A stretch of DNA of 47,033 bases from an uncultured Clostridia bacterium (lineage in GTDB: Bacteria > Bacillota > Clostridia > TANB77 > CAG-508): the NCBI GenBank assembly GCA_948485625.1, contig CAOMRW010000016.1:1-47033 (forward strand). Direction: 5' to 3'. The translations under genes were made by a program, and so were the position numbers. Shown here piece after piece: positions 7,810 through 16,847 of the stretch; position 1 is the first letter of the stretch, and each line of letters begins with the position of its first letter. A model generated the notes under the pieces. It saw only the letters and a list, made by a program, of their open reading frames with translations, was not told the origin of the DNA and did no database searches.

Positions 7810-9651
7810 TTATTCTACTGTTACAGATTTTGCTAGATTTCTAGGTTTATCAACATCTAATCCTTTTTCTTTAGAGATGTAATAAGCAAGTAGTTGAAGT
7901 GGTATTATTGATAAAATAGGAGAAATAAAGCAATTAGTATCAGGTATATTAATTACAAAATTAAACATGCTATTATCAATTTCTTTATTAGTTACTATTA
8001 GAGTTTTTGCACCACGTGTTATAACTTCTTGGATATTACTAACTGTTTTTTTGATTAAGTTAGCATCAGTTAAAATGCTAATAACTGTTATATCATTTTC
8101 AATTAATGCAATTGGACCATGTTTTAGTTCTCCAGCAGCATAACTATCTGAATGAATATATGAAATTTCTTTTAGTTTTAAAGATGCTTCTCTTGCAACT
8201 GTTTCATCAATTCCTCTACCTAGGAAAAATACATCTTTTTCTTGATAGATTTGTTTTGCAAAATTTTTGATTGATTCATTGCATTTTAAAGTTTCTTCTA
8301 TTTTTTTAGGTAATTCTAGAATATCTTTTTTCAATTCATTTAAGTATGATGTTGTACAAGTTTCCAAAACTTCTGCAAAATATATTGCTAAAATATTTAT
8401 TAACATTACTTGTGATGTATATGCTTTTGTTGATGCTACTGCTATTTCAGGTCCTGCATGAGTATAAATTGAGTAATCTGCTTCTCTTGTTATAGAACTT
8501 CCAATTACATTTGATATAGCAAGTGTTTTTGCTTTCTTTTCTTTTGATAGTTTTAATGCTGCAATTGTATCTGCTGTTTCTCCAGATTGAGAGATAAAAA
8601 TACATAAAGTTTTTTCATCTATAATTGGGTCTCTATATCTGAATTCTGAAGCTATATCTACTTCAACAGGTATTCTACAAAGTTTTTCAATAGCATTTTT
8701 TCCACTTAATCCAGCATGCATTGCTGTACCACATGCAACTATATATATTTTGTTTAAGTTTGATAAATAATCTTTTGTAAATCCTAGTTCATCAAATTCG
8801 CATTTTGTATTTAGGCTAATTTTAGAACCAATTGTTTCTCTTATTGCTGTTGGTTGTTCATAAATTTCTTTTAACATGAAATCATCAAAACCATCTTTTT
8901 CTGCACTACATGCATTCCATTCTATATTTTGAGTTTGTTTTTCTATTTCATTTAGGTTTTTATCATAAAATTTAGCAGTAGTATTTGTTAATACTACAAA
9001 TTCTAAATCATTTAAAAGATAAAAATCTCTAGTATATGATAGTATTGCTGGGATATCTGATGATAAATATTTTTCATCTTCACAAGTTCCTATAACTAAA
9101 GGACTGTCTTGTCTTACAACTATCATATTATCAGGATATAGTTTTGAAATTACTTCGATTGCAAAACTTCCTTTAAATTCTAAACAAGCATTTTTTACAG
9201 CTCTTAAAAATTTTAAGTCATCATTTTGAGTATCTTTTGTATAGTGATAGTGTATTAAATTTGGTATTACTTCTGTATCTGTTTGTGAATAGAAAGTATA
9301 TCCATTATCTAATAAAAAATTTCTTAATTCATTATAATTTTCAATTATTCCATTGTGTACTACACTAAATGTTTTTGAATTATCTTGATGTGGGTGAGAG
9401 TTTTCTTTTGATGGTTTTCCATGTGTTGCCCATCTTGTATGTGCAATACCTATTGTTCCTTCTAGTTTATCAATACCATCTAAGTTTGATAAGTTCTTAA
9501 CTCTTCCTTTATCTTTCATTAATGATAATTCATCTTTTTCAATTGTTGAAACTCCAGCAGAGTCGTACCCTCTGTATTCCAATCTACTTAGACCTGCCAA
9601 TAAAATTGGGCAAGCTTTTTTTGTTCCTATGTAACCTACAATTCCACACAT
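7810..9651 (-). CDS. glmS: Glutamine--fructose-6-phosphate aminotransferase (isomerizing)
   Basis: 613 residues, normal for GlmS. AAAGGAGG precedes the ATG, and the protein opens MCGIVGYIG, so removal of Met exposes the catalytic Cys of the N-terminal glutaminase. HTRWATHGKPS and the NSHPH region complete that domain. Two SIS sugar-isomerase domains follow, with FISQSGETADT near the middle and ELKHGPIALIE late, and the conserved end DVDKPRNLAKSVTVE. The enzyme makes glucosamine-6-phosphate from fructose-6-phosphate and glutamine, the first step toward UDP-GlcNAc and peptidoglycan. Its leader carries a glmS ribozyme, so the product represses its own mRNA. It is transcribed alone. Confidence 0.97.
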   Translation of the reverse strand: MCGIVGYIGTKKACPILLAGLSRLEYRGYDSAGVSTIEKDELSLMKDKGRVKNLSNLDGIDKLEGTIGIAHTRWATHGKPSKENSHPHQDNSKTFSVVHNGIIENYNELRNFLLDNGYTFYSQTDTEVIPNLIHYHYTKDTQNDDLKFLRAVKNACLEFKGSFAIEVISKLYPDNMIVVRQDSPLVIGTCEDEKYLSSDIPAILSYTRDFYLLNDLEFVVLTNTTAKFYDKNLNEIEKQTQNIEWNACSAEKDGFDDFMLKEIYEQPTAIRETIGSKISLNTKCEFDELGFTKDYLSNLNKIYIVACGTAMHAGLSGKNAIEKLCRIPVEVDIASEFRYRDPIIDEKTLCIFISQSGETADTIAALKLSKEKKAKTLAISNVIGSSITREADYSIYTHAGPEIAVASTKAYTSQVMLINILAIYFAEVLETCTTSYLNELKKDILELPKKIEETLKCNESIKNFAKQIYQEKDVFFLGRGIDETVAREASLKLKEISYIHSDSYAAGELKHGPIALIENDITVISILTDANLIKKTVSNIQEVITRGAKTLIVTNKEIDNSMFNFVINIPDTNCFISPILSIIPLQLLAYYISKEKGLDVDKPRNLAKSVTVE

Positions 9652-9724
9652 AGTTAATCCTCCTTTAAATTTAAGCTTTTATAAATTGCACATATATAAA
9701 TGCAATTTATATTTTTTATATTGG

Positions 9725-9885
9725 AATTGAAAGTTTGCAAAACTTAATTTTATTAATTTCTGTTCTAATATTACTATTAGTTTTTAGTTAATAATAATGA
9801 CTTTAAGTATAGCCACTAGAGCATCCGCCGAATGTTTCGATAACTCTAGACCTCGTCAACCAATTGTGGTCCTGGCGCTTTATTT
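9725..9885 (-). promoter_or_regulatory. glmS ribozyme (glucosamine-6-phosphate-activated, self-cleaving)
   Basis: Read on the minus strand, the core shows GCGCCAGGACC, then TTGACGAGG, then TATCGAAACATTCGGCGGAT, which are the conserved blocks of the glmS ribozyme. Cleavage is expected before the G at 9878. Downstream helices are also visible: ACTTAA/TTAAGT as P3 and ATTATTATTA with TAATAGTAAT as P4. When glucosamine-6-phosphate binds, the RNA cuts its own 5' end and the mRNA is degraded. It lies about 75 bases before the glmS start, as expected. Confidence 0.95.
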
Positions 9886-10243
9886 TTAGTCTCCTTCCTT
9901 TATATTTTTTTGTGCAACTTTCAATTGTTTTTATTTCTATAATTTGATTAATATAGAAATAAAATTAGCAAATTTTATTTTTGCTATGGTATTATATTAC
10001 ATCAAATATGGATTTTGTGCAAGTTTTTGTAAGATTTTTTTGATTATTGTTTTTATGCAGTACAGTTTTTATTATATATGTGACTTTATAGAAATAAAAA
10101 TTGATAGATAATAAGATATTATGTAAAAAATGTAATATATAAAATAAGTCCTTTAATTGAATATATAAATGGGAAAATATATAATAAAATCCAAGATAAA
10201 TTTTTAATATTAAAAGAAATAATAACAAAGGAGAAAAAGGAAG
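9886..10243. other. AT-rich intergenic region between divergent glmS and surface-protein genes
   Basis: No convincing coding frame. It must hold the glmS promoter (minus strand) and that of the repeat protein (plus strand). A short hairpin TAGCAAA/TTTGCTA spans 9966-9986. No clear sigma-A promoter could be chosen among many AT-rich candidates. Confidence 0.5.
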
Positions 10244-12430
10244 ATGGGGAAGAAAAATGGAAATGAAAAAGCTATAACATTAATTTCATTAGTAATTACA
10301 ATAATAATTCTCTTGATTTTAGCAGGAATAGTATTGCTGAGTTTAACAGGAGAAAATGGACTACTAAAGGTATCAAAAGATGCACAAAGAGAGTATGAAG
10401 AGGCAGAAAATAAAGAAAAGGATATATTAAGCTATTTTGAAGGAATAATAACAGGAGAAAATAGTAATACAGATTGTATAGTAGATGGAATTTGGAGGAT
10501 TTCTCAAAATAAAAATAAATCACCATATGCACCTAATAATATAACATTATCTATTGATACAATTTATTATGATGATACAATATTGACTTTGGAGGAATAT
10601 AAAAAAGAATATATTAAGAAGTTAAATAATTCAGATGCTAATATGATGTTACAAATGTTAGAAATGTTTCAAAAAGATTTTGTTGGAGAATCAATGACAT
10701 TTCAAGATATATTTTTTTATATGTCATTTTATAGTAGTGATGCTGAGCAAGATTTATTAGATCAATTTATGAAATATGAGTTAATGGATATTATATTGAA
10801 AGGTTGTGGTTACTCTGATGAAAATATAAAAGCAGTTGAAGAAGAATATAAACAATATGTGAAAAATTATGAATCAGAAAATGTAAACAATATACCAAAA
10901 GAGATAAAAGATAAAGCATATATTATTGAATATGCAGATGGAAATATACAAGAAATACTTGGTGTAGACTTATGCAAATTTCAAGATAATTACTTAGTAG
11001 AGGAAAATGGTATACAAATAATTAGAATACAAGAAGAGGATAGAACTAAAGAAATAAAAGTTGGAATCGATAGAATTATAAAATATGAAATAGATGAGTA
11101 TTATAATTATATACCTTTTTATAATGGATATCATGTAAAAGCAAAAGATAACACTCTTACTTATTATGGAGTTCCACAAACATATATAGGAAATGCTCCT
11201 ATTGTAGGTATGAGGGGTATGTTTTATGAGTGTACTAATTTAACTAATATAGATTTAAGTAAATTTGATACTAGAAATGTAATTGAAATAGATTTAATGT
11301 TTACAAAATGTAGTAATTTAATAAGTATAAATTTAGGAAATATTGATATTAAAAATGTAACTTCAATGGAAGGGTTGTTTTATGGTTGTACTAAGTTAAC
11401 AAATATAGATTTTGGTAATATAGATACTACAAATGTGACTTCAATGCTTAATATGTTTAGAGATTGTAACAGTTTAAGTGAAGTTGATTTAAGTAAATTT
11501 GAAACTAGAAATGTAACAGTAATGGAGTCTATGTTTAAAGGTTGTAGTAATTTGACAAAATTAGATTTAAGTAGTTTTAATACTGAAAATGTAACATCAA
11601 TGTATGCTATGTTTCAAGAATGTGTTAATTTAACAAATTTGGATTTAACTAGTTTTAATACTAAGAATGTAAAAAATATGAATGCAATGTTTTCTAAGTG
11701 CAAAAAATTAACAGAATTAGATTTGAAGAATTTTGATACAAGTAATGTTATTGCTATGCAAGCGATGTTTGGATATTGTGAATCTTTAACAAGTTTAGAT
11801 TTAAGTAATTTCGATACAAGTAAAGTTAATAATATGAAAGAGATGTTTTATGCTTGTAAAAAGTTAAATAGTATAAATTTAAAAAATATAGTTACAAATA
11901 ATGTAACAACAATGAATGGAATGTTTGCTCATTGTAATGCTATAACAACTTTAGACTTAAGTCAATTTGATACAACTAAGGTTACAGAAATGGAATGGAT
12001 GTTTAATAGTTGTTATGAATTGATAAATTTAGATATTAGTAGTTTTAATACAGAAAATGTTACCAAAATGGGATGGATGTTTGGAGGTTGCCAGAAGATA
12101 GAAAGTATAGATGTAAGCCATTTTAATACAGAAAAGGTAACCAATATGGTTTGTATGTTTTGTCAATGTTTCTGTTTGCAAACTTTAGATTTAAGTAATT
12201 TTAATACACAAAATGTTGAAAATATGGGAGAAATGTTTGCTAGAAGTAGTAATTTGACAGAATTAAATTTAAGTAGTTTTAATATAAGTAAAGTAAATAA
12301 TATGAATGACATGTTTAAATCATGCACGAAAATGCAAAAGATTTTAGTAGGAACAAATTGGATAGTTGGAGAAAATACAACTACAGAAAACATGTTTACT
12401 GATTGTGGAGTGAGTGACGTAACACATTAA
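10244..12430 (+). CDS. Surface protein: prepilin-like N terminus plus 26-residue leucine-rich-type repeats (BspA-like / DUF285)
   Basis: 728 residues; AAAGGAG upstream. Residues 1-45 read like a type IV prepilin signal: basic head GKKNGNEK, then AITLISLVITIIILLILAG. The usual Gly before the cut is Ala here and the usual Glu5 is Ser. Residues 46-325 are a non-repetitive acidic region. From residue 326 (base 11219) come fourteen exact-length units of 26 residues, each of the form MFxxCxxLTxLDLSxFxTxxVTxM, then a partial fifteenth. This period matches the Listeria-type 26-residue surface repeat (TIGR02167/DUF285), known from BspA-like adhesins. Likely role is contact with host, mucus or other cells. 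A small membrane-protein gene follows in the same direction. Confidence 0.85.
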   Translation: MGKKNGNEKAITLISLVITIIILLILAGIVLLSLTGENGLLKVSKDAQREYEEAENKEKDILSYFEGIITGENSNTDCIVDGIWRISQNKNKSPYAPNNITLSIDTIYYDDTILTLEEYKKEYIKKLNNSDANMMLQMLEMFQKDFVGESMTFQDIFFYMSFYSSDAEQDLLDQFMKYELMDIILKGCGYSDENIKAVEEEYKQYVKNYESENVNNIPKEIKDKAYIIEYADGNIQEILGVDLCKFQDNYLVEENGIQIIRIQEEDRTKEIKVGIDRIIKYEIDEYYNYIPFYNGYHVKAKDNTLTYYGVPQTYIGNAPIVGMRGMFYECTNLTNIDLSKFDTRNVIEIDLMFTKCSNLISINLGNIDIKNVTSMEGLFYGCTKLTNIDFGNIDTTNVTSMLNMFRDCNSLSEVDLSKFETRNVTVMESMFKGCSNLTKLDLSSFNTENVTSMYAMFQECVNLTNLDLTSFNTKNVKNMNAMFSKCKKLTELDLKNFDTSNVIAMQAMFGYCESLTSLDLSNFDTSKVNNMKEMFYACKKLNSINLKNIVTNNVTTMNGMFAHCNAITTLDLSQFDTTKVTEMEWMFNSCYELINLDISSFNTENVTKMGWMFGGCQKIESIDVSHFNTEKVTNMVCMFCQCFCLQTLDLSNFNTQNVENMGEMFARSSNLTELNLSSFNISKVNNMNDMFKSCTKMQKILVGTNWIVGENTTTENMFTDCGVSDVTH

Positions 12431-12459
12431 AGAGAGGAGAAAAATAGAAAATAAATATT

Positions 12460-12672
12460 ATGAAAAATAAAAAGAAAATGATGATAATATTAATTACTAC
12501 TATTTTAATATTATGTATTATAGTAATAGTAAAAATAAAAAGCAAAGAAAAAGCGAAAAATGAAATAACAAATAAACAAGAACTAGAGTTAAATGTAAAG
12601 CCAGATAATGAGCCTAATACAAATGTATTAAATCAATTATTAAATTCAATGAATAAAATTCAAGAATTATAA
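12460..12672 (+). CDS. Small single-span membrane or exported protein
   Basis: 70 residues: basic KNKKKMM, a hydrophobic segment at 8-26, then a charged tail with no Cys. The gene lies 29 bases after the repeat protein and probably shares its transcript. A ribosome-site-like AGAGGAG lies about 20 bases before the ATG, which is too far for normal use, so translation may be weak or the start may be wrong. No family is recognised. Confidence 0.5.
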   Translation: MKNKKKMMIILITTILILCIIVIVKIKSKEKAKNEITNKQELELNVKPDNEPNTNVLNQLLNSMNKIQEL

Positions 12673-12686
12673 ATAGAATATATGAT

Positions 12687-12738
12687 AAAAGTTACTTTAG
12701 AATTATGAAAATAAGGATAAGTCTAAAGTGACTTTTTT
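12687..12738 (+). terminator. Terminator after the small membrane protein
   Basis: AAAAGTTACTTTAGA pairs with TCTAAAGTGACTTTTTT across a 20-base loop, ending in T6. Confidence 0.75.
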
Positions 12739-12870
12739 ATTGTTTAAGAGTTAAAGAAGAAAAAATAGATATTATAAATTAATAATTAAATAATAAAAGA
12801 AAAAAGGTATTGAGGATATATTGATTTTAAATATTAATATATTATATAATGACCATAGGAGGGGAAAGAA

Positions 12871-13383
12871 GTGGAAGAGATAAATGTATTAATAAATAAA
12901 GCAAGATTAGAAAAAAGAATTGATGAGATGGCAAGAGAAATTGAAAGAGATTATGAAGGGAAAGATATAGTATTTTTAGGAATATTAAAAGGTTCAGTGC
13001 CATTTATGTGGGAATTAGCAAAGAGATTAAAAAATAATGTGATTTTTGAATTTATAGAAGTATCAAGTTATAAGGGGACAGAAAGTACAGGAAAAATAAC
13101 ATTACATAAAGATATAAAAGATAGTATAGAGGGAAAAGATGTATTAATAATTGAAGATATAGTTGATACTGGTAGGACATTAGATTTTTTATTGGAACAT
13201 TTAAAACAAAAGAATCCTAATAGTGTAAAAATAGCAACATTATTAAGTAAGCCATCAAGGAGAGTTATTGAGCTTAATGTTGATTATATAGGATTTAAAG
13301 TAGAAGATAAATTTGTTGTGGGCTATGGATTAGATTATGACCAAAAATTAAGGAATTTGCCATATATAGGGTATATTGAGTGA
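12871..13383 (+). CDS. hpt: Hypoxanthine phosphoribosyltransferase
   Basis: 170 residues; GTG start chosen because AGGAGGGG lies 7 bases upstream. The PRPP-binding loop VLIIEDIVDTGRTL is at about 91-104 and the early loop FLGILKGSVPFM at about 33-44; the ending VGYGLDYDQKLRNLPYIG is typical of bacterial Hpt. It salvages hypoxanthine and guanine to IMP and GMP using PRPP. In many Bacillota hpt sits between tilS and ftsH, but neither is here, so the neighbourhood is rearranged. Confidence 0.93.
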   Translation: MEEINVLINKARLEKRIDEMAREIERDYEGKDIVFLGILKGSVPFMWELAKRLKNNVIFEFIEVSSYKGTESTGKITLHKDIKDSIEGKDVLIIEDIVDTGRTLDFLLEHLKQKNPNSVKIATLLSKPSRRVIELNVDYIGFKVEDKFVVGYGLDYDQKLRNLPYIGYIE

Positions 13384-13405
13384 ATATAATTAGTCTACAT
13401 AAAAA

Positions 13406-13434
13406 TTGACTTTTAAATAGATGTTTGATATAAT
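13406..13434 (+). promoter_or_regulatory. Sigma-A-type promoter of the 13519 gene
   Basis: TTGACT, 17 bases, TATAAT. A perfect small hairpin GGAAGA-GATA-TCTTCC at 13457-13472 lies in the leader between this promoter and the ribosome site. Confidence 0.75.
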
Positions 13435-13518
13435 AAAGATAGATTTTTCATAAAGTAGGAAGAGATATCTTCCGTAGTACCTATAAAACATTGTATAATT
13501 CATTTCAGGAGGCAAAAT

Positions 13519-14592
13519 ATGTACGAAAATCTTTATTCTTACAACGAAAAAATTAATGGAAGAGAGGTATGGATGGTTTTTAAACCGAATTTTCGGGAAG
13601 CAATTACACTTATTAATGGAAAAAATCAGATTAGTTCAGATGGAAAGGTTACTGTAAAAGGAGAGCCAGTTTTAGCAGGAACTCGTAGCCAATTTCCAGA
13701 AGCATTTGTTTCAGAAGATGCACAATGGGCAGTAGAAGACGATGACTTTGCATATATAATATATGTAACAGAAAGAACAAATGAAATTATAACACCGTTT
13801 GGTTTGGAATGGAACAAAGAGTTTAACCGTATTCTCAAAAGATGTAAAGATGATTATTATAAAAAGAAAAAGAAAGAAATAAGGTTATACTTCTATGATG
13901 CAGTTAATGACAAGTTGAAATTATGCTATTTAGATGGAATGTGTTCAAACTACGAAAATTATTCGTATTCTCTAAATAGATATTTTTCGCCTTACTGTTC
14001 AATTGATAAAAGATATACTAAACCAGACAGGGATTGCTTTATCTTTGGAAGAGTCAGAAAAACAATTGGTTTGAGAAATTCTAAGTTATTAGACTTCATT
14101 GAACCAGTGTATACAGTTAAGCCTGACTTTGAAAGAGAAAGCTGGGATATTCTAGATTCAGAATATAGAGAGAATATTTATGATTTAGAAGAGAAGTTAT
14201 ATAAACTTCTTAAATTTACAGTAACTATAAAAAGAAATGAACTTGAAATTAATAGAGTTAAGGCATATCTCAAATGTGAACAGGAAAATGCACATTTTAT
14301 AGCTAAGTTATTTACAATTAAGATAATGGATGCATTTTCTAAAAGTGATGTTAATGAAATACGACAGTTATATGATGTTTTAATTACACCACAAGACTGT
14401 ACAAATGTAAGATTTAAGTTAAAGCTTGGAAAAGAAGTAACTTGTGAGCCAGATAAAAAGTTTAATATATCTTTTGAAAATGGCGAATATGCTTATGTGA
14501 GTGCAACATGGATATATATAAATATTCATAATTGTACAGATGCAAGTGCAATGTATTTGGGAAAAGTAACAAATAGGTACAATTTTTATTAG
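13519..14592 (+). CDS. Unknown soluble protein, stand-alone cassette
   Basis: 357 residues; CAGGAGG lies 9 bases before the ATG. There is no signal peptide or membrane segment. The N-terminal third contains a substrate-like stretch (VTVKGEPVLAGTRSQFPEAF) and acidic AVEDDDFAYIIYVTER; the middle is basic (KKKKKEIRLYFYD); the C terminus is beta-rich and ends YNFY. Cys residues are scattered and form no motif. I do not recognise a family. Codon use is somewhat less AT-biased than in hpt or uvrC. A consensus promoter, a leader hairpin and a strong terminator isolate it from both neighbours, as with the genes at 4670 and 32809. Confidence 0.75.
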   Translation: MYENLYSYNEKINGREVWMVFKPNFREAITLINGKNQISSDGKVTVKGEPVLAGTRSQFPEAFVSEDAQWAVEDDDFAYIIYVTERTNEIITPFGLEWNKEFNRILKRCKDDYYKKKKKEIRLYFYDAVNDKLKLCYLDGMCSNYENYSYSLNRYFSPYCSIDKRYTKPDRDCFIFGRVRKTIGLRNSKLLDFIEPVYTVKPDFERESWDILDSEYRENIYDLEEKLYKLLKFTVTIKRNELEINRVKAYLKCEQENAHFIAKLFTIKIMDAFSKSDVNEIRQLYDVLITPQDCTNVRFKLKLGKEVTCEPDKKFNISFENGEYAYVSATWIYINIHNCTDASAMYLGKVTNRYNFY

Positions 14593-14599
14593 GAATTTT

Positions 14600-14629
14600 G
14601 GGAGCTACTGTTTAAGTAGCTCCCATTTA
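14600..14629 (+). terminator. Terminator of the 13519 gene
   Basis: GGGAGCTACT and AGTAGCTCCC form a perfect 10-bp stem with a 5-base loop; a short T run follows. Confidence 0.85.
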
Positions 14630-14703
14630 AAGGTCAAAAAGTATAGTATTTAGAAAATTCAAATAATATGTATGTAGATATGTGAGAAAATTGCAAAAAA
14701 ACA

Positions 14704-14750
14704 TTGCAAAAATGTGATAAAATTATAAAACTTCTTTGCAAAAATGTGAT
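14704..14750 (+). repeat. Two 15-base direct repeats upstream of uvrC
   Basis: TTGCAAAAATGTGAT occurs at 14704-14718 and 14736-14750, 32 bases apart start to start, about three helical turns. A shorter TTGCAAAAA precedes at 14691. They could be operator sites for uvrC or simply a local duplication. Confidence 0.5.
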
Positions 14751-14788
14751 TTTACTAGAGTATGTAAGATATGAGTTGAAATTATATA

Positions 14789-14818
14789 TTGATTTTAATT
14801 ATAAGTATAGTATATAAT
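14789..14818 (+). promoter_or_regulatory. Candidate uvrC promoter
   Basis: TTGATT, 18 bases, TATAAT, ending about 40 bases before the uvrC start. Confidence 0.45.
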
Positions 14819-14860
14819 AAATTATGAAAAGATTAAGGGAAATTTATTATAGGTGAAAAT

Positions 14861-16642
14861 ATGTTTAATATTGAAGAAGAATTAAAAAAACTACCAGGAA
14901 AGCCTGGAGTATATGTAATGAGAGATAAAGACGATAATATTATATATGTAGGAAAAGCAGTATCATTAAAAAATAGAGTTAGGTCTTATTTTAGAAAAAC
15001 AAATAAAACAGAGCGAATAAAAAAGATGGTAAGTTTAATAGACCATTTTGAATATATTGTTGTTGATAATGAAGCAGAAGCATTAATTTTAGAATGTAAT
15101 TTAATAAAAAAGAATAGTCCCAAATTTAATGTTTTATTAAAAGATGATAAAACATATCCATATATAAAAATAGATGTTAAATCAGATTATCCAAATGTAG
15201 TAATAACTAGGAGACTATTAAATGATGGAGCAAAATATTTTGGACCATATGCTAATCCAGGTGCAGCAAAAGAAATGTTAGATTTTATAAAAAGTAAATA
15301 TAAAATACGTCAATGTAAGAATTTTAAATCTACAAGTAGGCCATGCTTAAATTATCATATAAAAAGATGTTTAGCACCATGTGTAGGATATATTACGCCA
15401 GAAGAATATAGAAAACAAATAGATGAAATAATAGATTTATTAGATGGAAAAACAGATAAAATTATAAAAGAATTAGAAAAACAAATGCAAGAAGCATCAC
15501 AAAAATTAGACTTTGAACAAGCAGCATATCTAAGAGACAGAAAAGTTGCAATTGAAAGAGTGTCAGAAAAACAAAAGGTTTCAAATATATCAGAAAATAA
15601 CATAGATGTAATAGGATTATACAAATCAGAGATAGGAGTATGTATAGAAATATTTTTTGTTCGTGGAAGTAAAATGATTGGAAGAGAACATTACTTTTTT
15701 AATGAATTAAAAGATATGGAAGATGCAGAAATATTATCAGGATTTATAAAACAATATTATTTAGATAATCCCAATATACCAAGTAAGATAATGTTAAGAG
15801 AAGAATTACCAGAAAAAGATGTTTTAGAGGAATGGTTATCCACAATATTAGGAAAAAAAGTGGAATTAAAAAGTCCTAAAAAGGGTGAAAAGTTAAGATT
15901 TGTAGAAATGGCAGAAATGAATAGCAAAGTTACATTAGAAAATAAAGAAAAAGATAAATCAGAAATTTTAATGGAATTAAAAAATGTATTAAATATGGAC
16001 AAATTACCAAGAAAAATAGAAACATATGATATTTCTAATATTTCAGGAGAATTTATGGTAGCAGGAATGTGTGTAATGCAAGATGGAATAATAAAAAAGA
16101 ACTTATCAAGAAGATTTAAAATAAAAACAGTACTTACACAAGACGACCCTAAATGTATGGAAGAAGTAGTTACAAGAAGACTAGCACATTCAATAGGAAA
16201 AGAAGATTCAGGCTTTGGAAAATTACCAGATGTAATATTTGCAGATGGAGGGATAACGCAAATTAGAGCCATAAGAACAGCAATAAACAAATATGAAGAT
16301 TTAGATATAAAAGTATTTGGGATGGTAAAAAATGATAAACACCAAACAAGAGCACTAATTGATGAAAATAGGAAAGAAATTAAAATTTCTGAAAATCTTA
16401 TGAATTTAATTACTAGATTCCAGGATACTGTCCATGATACTGCAATTAGTTATCATAGGAAACTAAGAGAGAAATCTGTTACAAAATCAGAACTAGATGA
16501 AATAGATGGAATAGGAGAAGCAAGGAAAAGGGCATTATTGAAACATTTTGGAAGTGTCGAAAAAATAAAACAAGCTTCAAAAGAAGAATTGATGCAAGTA
16601 AAAGGAATAACAGAGAAAATAGCAGAGAAAATGTCCCATTAG
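14861..16642 (+). CDS. uvrC: Excinuclease ABC subunit C
   Basis: 593 residues, close to the usual 590-600. GIY-YIG nuclease domain at about 11-90 (PGVYVMRDKDDNIIYVGKA); a Cys cluster at 152, 162, 170 and 174; UVR domain at about 198-233 (LDFEQAAYLRDRKVA) for contact with UvrB; the RNase H-like second nuclease domain (TYDISNISGEFMVAGM and FADGGITQI); and two helix-hairpin-helix motifs at 545-593. UvrC makes both incisions around bulky DNA lesions in nucleotide excision repair. The ribosome site is weak (AGGTG). The last three codons and stop lie inside a REP-like hairpin. Confidence 0.97.
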   Translation: MFNIEEELKKLPGKPGVYVMRDKDDNIIYVGKAVSLKNRVRSYFRKTNKTERIKKMVSLIDHFEYIVVDNEAEALILECNLIKKNSPKFNVLLKDDKTYPYIKIDVKSDYPNVVITRRLLNDGAKYFGPYANPGAAKEMLDFIKSKYKIRQCKNFKSTSRPCLNYHIKRCLAPCVGYITPEEYRKQIDEIIDLLDGKTDKIIKELEKQMQEASQKLDFEQAAYLRDRKVAIERVSEKQKVSNISENNIDVIGLYKSEIGVCIEIFFVRGSKMIGREHYFFNELKDMEDAEILSGFIKQYYLDNPNIPSKIMLREELPEKDVLEEWLSTILGKKVELKSPKKGEKLRFVEMAEMNSKVTLENKEKDKSEILMELKNVLNMDKLPRKIETYDISNISGEFMVAGMCVMQDGIIKKNLSRRFKIKTVLTQDDPKCMEEVVTRRLAHSIGKEDSGFGKLPDVIFADGGITQIRAIRTAINKYEDLDIKVFGMVKNDKHQTRALIDENRKEIKISENLMNLITRFQDTVHDTAISYHRKLREKSVTKSELDEIDGIGEARKRALLKHFGSVEKIKQASKEELMQVKGITEKIAEKMSH

Positions 16643-16681
16643 GGACGTTTCTTTTGGGACATTTTTGTCCCAGTGGGGACA
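16632..16681. repeat. REP-type hairpins covering the uvrC stop codon
   Basis: TGTCCCA at 16632 pairs with TGGGACA at 16655 around TTAGGGACGTTTCTTT, and TGTCCC/GGGACA pair again at 16666-16681. The uvrC TAG is inside the first unit. The GGGACG-TTTCTTTT-GGGACA layout is typical of REP units linked with Y1/RAYT transposases in Clostridia. Confidence 0.7.
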
Positions 16682-16699
16682 GATGTTAAAATTAATTGA

Positions 16700-16839
16700 A
16701 AAGTAGTGGTGATAAAGGGCAAGGTCTTAAGTGGTGATAGGGGGCCAGGTCTTAAATCCCCATTTTTTATAAAAAATGGGGATTTAAGACCTGGCCCCCT
16801 ATCACCACTTAAGACCTTGCCCTTTATCACCACTACTTT
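16700..16839. repeat. Perfect 140-bp palindrome between convergent genes
   Basis: By base-by-base comparison the arms 16700-16769 and 16770-16839 are exact reverse complements with no spacer. Each arm holds two copies of a 25-base unit starting GTGGTGATA and ending AGGTCTTAA, with three differences between the copies. The arms then end in ATCCCCATTTTTTA. The inner part resembles the REP units at 1998 and 42955. It ends 9 bases before the stop side of the glycosyltransferase gene. Confidence 0.95.
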
Positions 16840-16847
16840 GTTTTTGG

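Noticed and set aside
9725..9885. tRNA-like or T-box element upstream of glmS
   Set aside because: The conserved blocks are those of the glmS ribozyme; no T-box sequence or tRNA fold is seen.
15757..16290. 177-residue open frame on the minus strand inside uvrC
   Set aside because: Shadow of uvrC with no ribosome site; uvrC is unmistakable.
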